Shown piece by piece: positions 59,647-64,000 of a stretch of DNA of 64,000 bases. The stretch covers positions 1 through 64,000 of the forward strand of contig NZ_JAFBID010000024.1 of assembly GCF_016811235.1 (NCBI RefSeq). Reading direction: 5' to 3'. How positions within the stretch are numbered: position 1 is the first letter of the stretch; each line of letters begins with the position of its first letter. The notes below the pieces were generated by a model, which saw only the letters and a list, made by a program, of their open reading frames with translations, was not told where the DNA came from and searched no databases. The translations under genes were made by a program, and so were the position numbers. The stretch comes from Microvirga arabica. Lineage in GTDB: Bacteria; Pseudomonadota; Alphaproteobacteria; Rhizobiales; Beijerinckiaceae.

Positions 59647-60087
59647 ATGAAGGTCACCAAGCTGACGCCCAACATCTCGGTCGCCCATCAACTGACCGAA
59701 CGGGATCTTGAGGAGGCTGCGGCCGCGGGCTTCAAGACCATCATCAACAACCGTCCCGACGGCGAGGCTCCGGATCAGCCCCCGAGCGAGGAGCTCGCAG
59801 CTGCCGCAGAGCGCCTGGGCCTCGCGTACCATCACATCCCGGCCGTTTCAGGCCAGATTGCAGACGCTCAGGTCGAGGCGTTCAGGACGGCCCTCGGCAG
59901 GGCGGAGAAGCCCGCCCTCGCCTTCTGCCGCACAGGGACGCGCTCGACCACCCTGTGGGCGTTGGCGGCCAGCGACCGCCTCTCAGTCAATGAGATCCTG
60001 CAGACGACCTCGGAAGCGGGCTACAATCTGGAGGCCTTGCGGCCGCAGCTGGGGGCCACCTCGAACAAGCGGTCTTCCAGCACCTGA
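59647..60087 (+). CDS. DUF442/TIGR01244-type sulfurtransferase-like protein
   Basis: The product is 146 aa. The N-terminus is SVAHQLTERDLEEAAAAGF, with IINNRPDGEAPDQP after it and a phosphatase/sulfurtransferase-like loop CRTGTRSTTLWAL with a likely catalytic Cys. This domain forms the N-terminal half of some Blh proteins. It is stand-alone here, with the hydrolase half encoded divergently at 56790-57677. The ATG at 59647 follows trxC by 13 bases. Confidence 0.9.
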   Translation: MKVTKLTPNISVAHQLTERDLEEAAAAGFKTIINNRPDGEAPDQPPSEELAAAAERLGLAYHHIPAVSGQIADAQVEAFRTALGRAEKPALAFCRTGTRSTTLWALAASDRLSVNEILQTTSEAGYNLEALRPQLGATSNKRSSST

Positions 60088-60155
60088 TCCTCTTGAGCCG
60101 GCTTGATCGATGCCCCTAAAGGTGCGGGCAGCTATGCCTGCCCCTCTCAGGCCTC

Positions 60156-61067
60156 CTAGCGCCAGAACAGGACGGCGGTGCCGAGAACCGTCACGAACGC
60201 GCCGCACCAGGCCTGCCACGCGAGCCTGGTGCCCGTGCGCAGCCACAGCATCGGCAGAATGGCAACCGGGGCCATCGAAGAGAGCGTTGAGGCGACCGCC
60301 ACGCTGGTGCCGGTCAGGGCCACCATCAGCATCGACATCCCGACCACGTAACCGATGAAGACCCCGAGCGAGACACGGGCCAGGGTTTTCCGATCCGGGA
60401 CGGAGATGCCGGCCTTCCACGTCCCCGGGAATGCCAGATGCCAAGCCCACAGGACAACGACAGCCACGAGCCCGCGGGCCGCCATCACCGCAAAAGGATC
60501 CGGGTTGTCGAGCATCACAGGCCGCATGGAGAGGATCCCGACGGCTTGGCCGAAGGCGGCGAGCACGGCCAGCAGTACGCCCGCGGCCGACAGCCGGACC
60601 TCGGCATGGATGGAGGCGTTCCGGTCCGAACCGGTGCCTGAAGCCGCCGGCTTGCGGCTGAAGCCGACAGCGAAGGCGATCCCTCCCGCCACCAGAGCGC
60701 AGCCGACCAACTGGCTCGGGCCGAGCGTCTCCCCGAGAACCAGGAACCCTAACCCTGCGGCGAAGGGCGCACTCAGCGAAAAGATCAGCCCCGTCCGCCG
60801 CGCCCCGATGAGGGCGATGCCCGCGTTCAGCGCCGGATCCGCCACCACGATGGCCACAAGGCTCGACAGCACGATCAGCGGGAGGTGGCTGGCTGACAGG
60901 CTGTCCCAACCTCCAACCGCGGTGGCGATGAGGGCCAGCATGAGAAAGCCGATGAGCATGCGCCAGCGCGACAGCGCCATGGGACCGCCGACCGCTTTCA
61001 CCACCTCGGCGGAGATGAGCGTTGCCAGCGCGATGCAGAACGATGTGCCGAGGGCAAAGAGGGCCAA
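60156..61067 (-). CDS. EamA/DMT-family transporter
   Basis: The product is about 303 aa with ten predicted membrane helices arranged as two EamA repeats; typical signatures are in LVVADPALNAGIALIGARRT and the RTGLIFSLSAPFAA stretch. Substrate unknown. A TTG at 61067 preceded by GAGGA is the best start; no ATG is available near it. It converges on the sulfur operon. Confidence 0.85.
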   Translation of the reverse strand: MALFALGTSFCIALATLISAEVVKAVGGPMALSRWRMLIGFLMLALIATAVGGWDSLSASHLPLIVLSSLVAIVVADPALNAGIALIGARRTGLIFSLSAPFAAGLGFLVLGETLGPSQLVGCALVAGGIAFAVGFSRKPAASGTGSDRNASIHAEVRLSAAGVLLAVLAAFGQAVGILSMRPVMLDNPDPFAVMAARGLVAVVVLWAWHLAFPGTWKAGISVPDRKTLARVSLGVFIGYVVGMSMLMVALTGTSVAVASTLSSMAPVAILPMLWLRTGTRLAWQAWCGAFVTVLGTAVLFWR

Positions 61068-61174
61068 GGGAGTGTCCTCGCCGGGGTTGGTCTCCCCGGT
61101 TCTTGGATTAGGGCGGACCCTTCCTGTAGCAGATGCCAGTGAAACGGCTACAGGGATCGACCGGGATCAGCCAC

Positions 61175-62230
61175 TCAGGTTCCGTCGTTTTGGACGGTGC
61201 TGGAGGCCCAGGCAGGTGTGGGCCCTGCCGGCGTGATCTTCGGTTCGGCCAGGGCTGTTTCCGGACGACTGACCTCCACCGACCCCGATGTCAGTGCCTG
61301 CAGCCGCACGGGTCCCGAGAGGCGCAGGATGTCCTGGAAAGACGGGTGCATCGACCCGTCGACATAGGTATAGGAGATGGCCGCCCGCCCCGAGGCAACG
61401 ATCTCCCTGATCCGCGTTTCGTCGCTTGCCTGCTTGGCCGCAACCATCATGGCGGCGCCTGCCTCGACCGTGTACGCGGGGCAGGCCGACCCGGCGTCGA
61501 ACCGAGCACCGGGATCGTTGGGGCTGGCGTTGAACACGTAGCGTCGGCCGCAGCTGGCGACCTTCGGCGGCCGGCGGGTCGTCTCAAAGTGGTCCGAGCC
61601 CTCCTTGAGGTTGCGCCAGAACGCGATGTGCGGGCTGGCCCGGTGCTCGGCCAGGTTCTCCGGCTTCATGCGGAAGGGAAAGGACTGAACGGGGAAGCCC
61701 TCCTGCCCGCCCCGGATGGCCTCCCGCGCCAGGGCGAAGAGCTCGCCGGCGCCGTCATCCGTCATGGCAAAGCAGCCCGAGGACGAGCAGGCACCGTGGA
61801 TCATCAGTGCGGATCCCGTCCGGCCGAGGGCCCGATCCAGTTCGTTCGGGAAGCCGAGATCGAAGGACAGATAATAGGCCGAGTTCGGGTTCATCTGGCC
61901 CGCGCGCACAGTGTAGAACCCCTCAGGCATCTGCCGGTCGCCCTCCTTTATCTTCGGCCCGAGCTGCCCCGACCACCGGCAGACCGGGTAGGTCTTGAGA
62001 AGCGCGTACTGGCCTGATCTGTCGCGTTTCCAGACCTCCAACTCCGCCTCCTTTTTGAAGACGCGGATGAGGATGGGGTCGGAGACCGACATCGCCTTCG
62101 CCTGCATGCTGGCCACCAACTTCGGCGGCACCGGTTGGAGGTGTTTCTGATCACCAACCGTTACGCACCCCGCCAGGGCTGAAATAAGGATCACTCCGCT
62201 CAAAACGCCACGCGCTGAGTTCATCCGCAT
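61175..62230 (-). CDS. YafK-like L,D-transpeptidase family lipoprotein
   Basis: The product is 351 aa. The signal ends LISALAGC, a good lipobox. A murein L,D-transpeptidase-like domain of the YafK/DpaA type follows, with MIHGACSSSGCFAMTD holding the catalytic His and Cys. Enzymes of this branch can cleave Lpp from peptidoglycan (DpaA) or make cross-links, so the direction of activity is open. A long C-terminal extension (about 150 residues) is not recognised. The ATG at 62230 is chosen; another follows two codons later. Confidence 0.87.
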   Translation of the reverse strand: MRMNSARGVLSGVILISALAGCVTVGDQKHLQPVPPKLVASMQAKAMSVSDPILIRVFKKEAELEVWKRDRSGQYALLKTYPVCRWSGQLGPKIKEGDRQMPEGFYTVRAGQMNPNSAYYLSFDLGFPNELDRALGRTGSALMIHGACSSSGCFAMTDDGAGELFALAREAIRGGQEGFPVQSFPFRMKPENLAEHRASPHIAFWRNLKEGSDHFETTRRPPKVASCGRRYVFNASPNDPGARFDAGSACPAYTVEAGAAMMVAAKQASDETRIREIVASGRAAISYTYVDGSMHPSFQDILRLSGPVRLQALTSGSVEVSRPETALAEPKITPAGPTPAWASSTVQNDGT

Positions 62231-62273
62231 TCTACGAAGCTTTCGTTGTTGAAATTTGATCGGACGCGCCGCA

Positions 62274-62975
62274 TCAGGCCGGGCAGACGACTTCCCCACA
62301 TCGGTCGAGAGCGGCGACGATCCTGCCGATGGTCTTCGGACCGGGATAGCCGAGCACGCCGATCCCGCCCGCCACGAAGGACGGCGTCGCCGCCAGGCCG
62401 AGATTGGCCGCGAGCTGGATCTGTTCGCGCAGCATCCCGCCGACCTTCTCGCTGTCGGCCAAGGGCTCGATCTGGCTCCGCGGGACACCCAGATCCTCGG
62501 CGACTTTGAGCGCCCGTGTGCCGTCATTCGTTCCCGGCATGGCGAACAGGCGCCGGTGGAACTCGTAGGTCACGGCTGGTCCCTTCAGCAGGAAAAGCGC
62601 CAGTTCCACCTTGGCAGCCTGCATCGATCCGAGGGACAGGATGGCGTTGTTGATCAATCCGAGGCGCAGTTCCGGCCTCTTCTTCACCAGAAGGTTCAGG
62701 TCCTTCACCGCCACCCGGCAGTATGGGCAGTTATAGTCGTAGAACTCATAGAGCGTGACGGCGGTGCTCTTCGAGCCAACCCAGATCACGCCGGGCAGAT
62801 GCTCGATCTCGTTGGTCAGCTCGACCGGCAGGCGCGCGTTGGGCACGGGCTTGCCATCGTCACCTTTCAGCGGATGCCAGCCCTCCCCACTCTCGGCCTG
62901 GGCAGCCTTGAAGGATGAAGGTGCCAAGAGGGCGAGCGCGGCGCCCTGGATGAGTTGGCGGCGGTCGAAATCCAT
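62274..62975 (-). CDS. DsbA-family thiol-disulfide oxidoreductase, exported
   Basis: The product is 233 aa. The signal region MDFDRRQLIQGAALALLAP contains twin arginines, so Tat export is possible. The thioredoxin-like domain has C83-P-Y-C86 (YDYNCPYCR) and the cis-Pro region TPSFV. It resembles the DsbA/Com1-like branch rather than E. coli DsbA (CPHC). The ATG at 62975 is preferred to an in-frame GTG further upstream. It lies between two L,D-transpeptidase genes on the same strand. Confidence 0.9.
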   Translation of the reverse strand: MDFDRRQLIQGAALALLAPSSFKAAQAESGEGWHPLKGDDGKPVPNARLPVELTNEIEHLPGVIWVGSKSTAVTLYEFYDYNCPYCRVAVKDLNLLVKKRPELRLGLINNAILSLGSMQAAKVELALFLLKGPAVTYEFHRRLFAMPGTNDGTRALKVAEDLGVPRSQIEPLADSEKVGGMLREQIQLAANLGLAATPSFVAGGIGVLGYPGPKTIGRIVAALDRCGEVVCPA

Positions 62976-63023
62976 GGTGTCATTCCAATCCAAGTTCACG
63001 GTGGCGAGATGCGGCGGTGTCTG

Positions 63024-63695
63024 TCACAGAACGACCACCTTGGCGCTGGCCGGGACGCGGCTGTAGAGGTCGATCACGTCCTGGTTCATCATGCGGATGC
63101 AGCCGGAGGACACGGCTTCGCCGATGGTCTCGGGCTCGTTTGTGCCGTGGATGCGATAGAGCGTGTCCTTGCCGTCCTTGAACAGATACAGGGCGCGGGC
63201 GCCAAGCGGATTGTCGGTGCCGCCCTCCATGCCACCGGCCCACTTCTTGTAACGCTCCGGCTCGCGCTTGATCATATCGGGGGTCGGGGTCCAGCGCGGC
63301 CACTGCGCCTTGCGCTGCACGGTCGCCGTGCCCTTGAACTCCAGCCCCTCCTTGCCGACGCCGACGCCGTAACGCAGCGCCTTGCCGCCCTCCTGCACGA
63401 GGTAGATGAAGCGGGCGTTGGTATCGACCACGATGGTGCCGGGCTTCTCGGTCGTCGCGTAGTCCACGAGCTGGCGCACGTTGCGCGGCTTGAGCGTGGT
63501 GGGATCGACACCGGGCACTGGGTGCTTGTCGGTGTTCACCGCGGCATAGCGCTCGGCCGTGACGGGATCGACAGCAGGTGCCACAGCCAAGGGCGGAGGC
63601 GGCGCGCTCGCAGTGGTGTTGCAGGCCGCCAAGGCCGCTGGCAGCATCAGGACGAGCGCGCGGAAAAGGCCGATGAGCCGTATGAACTTGAACAT
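63024..63695 (-). CDS. ErfK/YbiS-type L,D-transpeptidase lipoprotein
   Basis: The product is 223 aa. The signal ends LPAALAAC, a canonical lipobox (Cys about 25). The YkuD domain includes RIHGTNEPETIG and SSGCIRM with the catalytic Cys. AGGAAG precedes the ATG at 63695. It would cross-link or anchor peptidoglycan in the periplasm. It lies between two DsbA-like genes, and its catalytic cysteine is a plausible client of such oxidoreductases. Confidence 0.93.
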   Translation of the reverse strand: MFKFIRLIGLFRALVLMLPAALAACNTTASAPPPPLAVAPAVDPVTAERYAAVNTDKHPVPGVDPTTLKPRNVRQLVDYATTEKPGTIVVDTNARFIYLVQEGGKALRYGVGVGKEGLEFKGTATVQRKAQWPRWTPTPDMIKREPERYKKWAGGMEGGTDNPLGARALYLFKDGKDTLYRIHGTNEPETIGEAVSSGCIRMMNQDVIDLYSRVPASAKVVVL

Positions 63696-63742
63696 GGACT
63701 TCCTGTCAGGGAGGGAATGGGCGTCGGAGGAGGAACGGCGTC

Positions 63743-64000
63743 TCACTGCTTGCCTCGCGCGCGGGCGTCAGCGACCGCCTGCCGGAACTGCTCGTAGGTG
63801 AGCGCCCCGGAGGCCTTGAACGGGCCGATCAGGTAGACCGGCGTTCCCGACAGCCCCAGCGCGTCGGCCTGGTCGAGGTTGCGCTGAATCAGCGCCTGGA
63901 TCTCGGGGCCGTGTTGCTTCAGGTCCTGGTTCAGGCGCTCCATGTCGACGCCGGACGTCTGGACGGCCTCGGTCATCTTCTCCTTGCTGATCCGCATGCC
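63743..64000 (-). CDS. DsbA-family oxidoreductase, C-terminal part (runs off the right end)
   Basis: The frame is open to the window edge and reads the C-terminal 85 residues of a DsbA-like protein: helices with VDMERLNQDLKQHGPEIQALI, then ALGLSGTPVYLIG with the cis-Pro of the thioredoxin fold. The active-site CxxC lies outside the window. It is the upstream member of the alternating DsbA / L,D-transpeptidase series. Confidence 0.85.
   Translation of the reverse strand, partial: GMRISKEKMTEAVQTSGVDMERLNQDLKQHGPEIQALIQRNLDQADALGLSGTPVYLIGPFKASGALTYEQFRQAVADARARGKQ

Noticed and set aside
60126..60143. Hairpin GGGCAG-CTATGC-CTGCCC between the sulfurtransferase-like gene and the EamA gene
   Set aside because: Six-pair stem and no T run on either side; too weak to call a terminator.

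Overview
The window is about 64 kb of GC-rich DNA from an alphaproteobacterium, most likely a member of the Hyphomicrobiales (Rhizobiales). A Microvirga/Methylobacterium-type organism is an inference from gene order and protein style, not proven here. The diagnostic blocks are dusB(nifR3)-ntrB-ntrC-ntrY-ntrX-hfq-hflX, the pyruvate dehydrogenase set pdhA-pdhB-DUF5076-pdhC-lpdA with a lipoyl domain fused to PdhB, kdsA-pyrG-secG-tpiA, and ppiD-trpE-trpG-trpD-trpC-moaC-moeA-lexA. Most genes sit in tight operons with ATGA start/stop overlaps.

Layout. 1-1063: tail of a membrane protein, a tRNA-Ser(UGA), and mostly empty DNA. 1064-10152, plus strand: rlpA, a D,D-carboxypeptidase, tmk-holB-metG, an unusual GH1-like glycosidase, then tatD, a PhnP-like hydrolase and a small conserved-looking protein. 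10448-13514: osmC-like gene, mazG, hflX, hfq. 13750-21065, minus strand: nitrogen two-component operon. 21176-25366: ispDF-cinA facing a lipA / two tandem P-loop kinases / ratA-like group. 25632-28633: HWE-family histidine kinase, GFA-family protein, membrane protein. 28647-36474, minus strand: lpdA, pdhC, DUF5076, pdhB, pdhA, ftsB, eno, with two copies of a paired-hairpin palindromic repeat. 36621-44131: queF, MFS transporter, kdsA, small proteins, a VOC protein, pyrG, secG, tpiA. 44268-53410: ppiD, trp genes, moaC, moeA, an AT-rich islet, lexA.

At about 54780 the conserved backbone stops inside comEC, which has lost its 5' part. The DNA beyond it looks accessory: an NAD(P)-binding protein; an L,D-transpeptidase; a sulfide/persulfide-handling module (metallo-beta-lactamase hydrolase, divergent from rhodanese-DUF2892, TauE/SafE permease, Zn-ribbon thioredoxin and a DUF442-type sulfurtransferase); an EamA exporter; and an alternating series of L,D-transpeptidases and DsbA-like thiol oxidoreductases running off the right end.

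How they work together: the left and centre encode housekeeping functions (cell wall, replication, tRNA charging, nitrogen control, isoprenoid and lipoate synthesis, pyruvate oxidation, LPS sugar, tryptophan and molybdopterin). The right end suggests periplasmic and sulfur redox work: cysteine-dependent peptidoglycan cross-linkers beside thiol oxidoreductases, next to persulfide detoxification. The most interesting leads are that DsbA/L,D-transpeptidase series, a 21-codon ORF translationally bridging trpE and trpG, the comEC breakpoint, the tandem 15-bp repeat in front of the sulfur operon, and the tandem P-loop kinase pair between lipA and ratA. No CRISPR array, intact insertion sequence or phage was seen.
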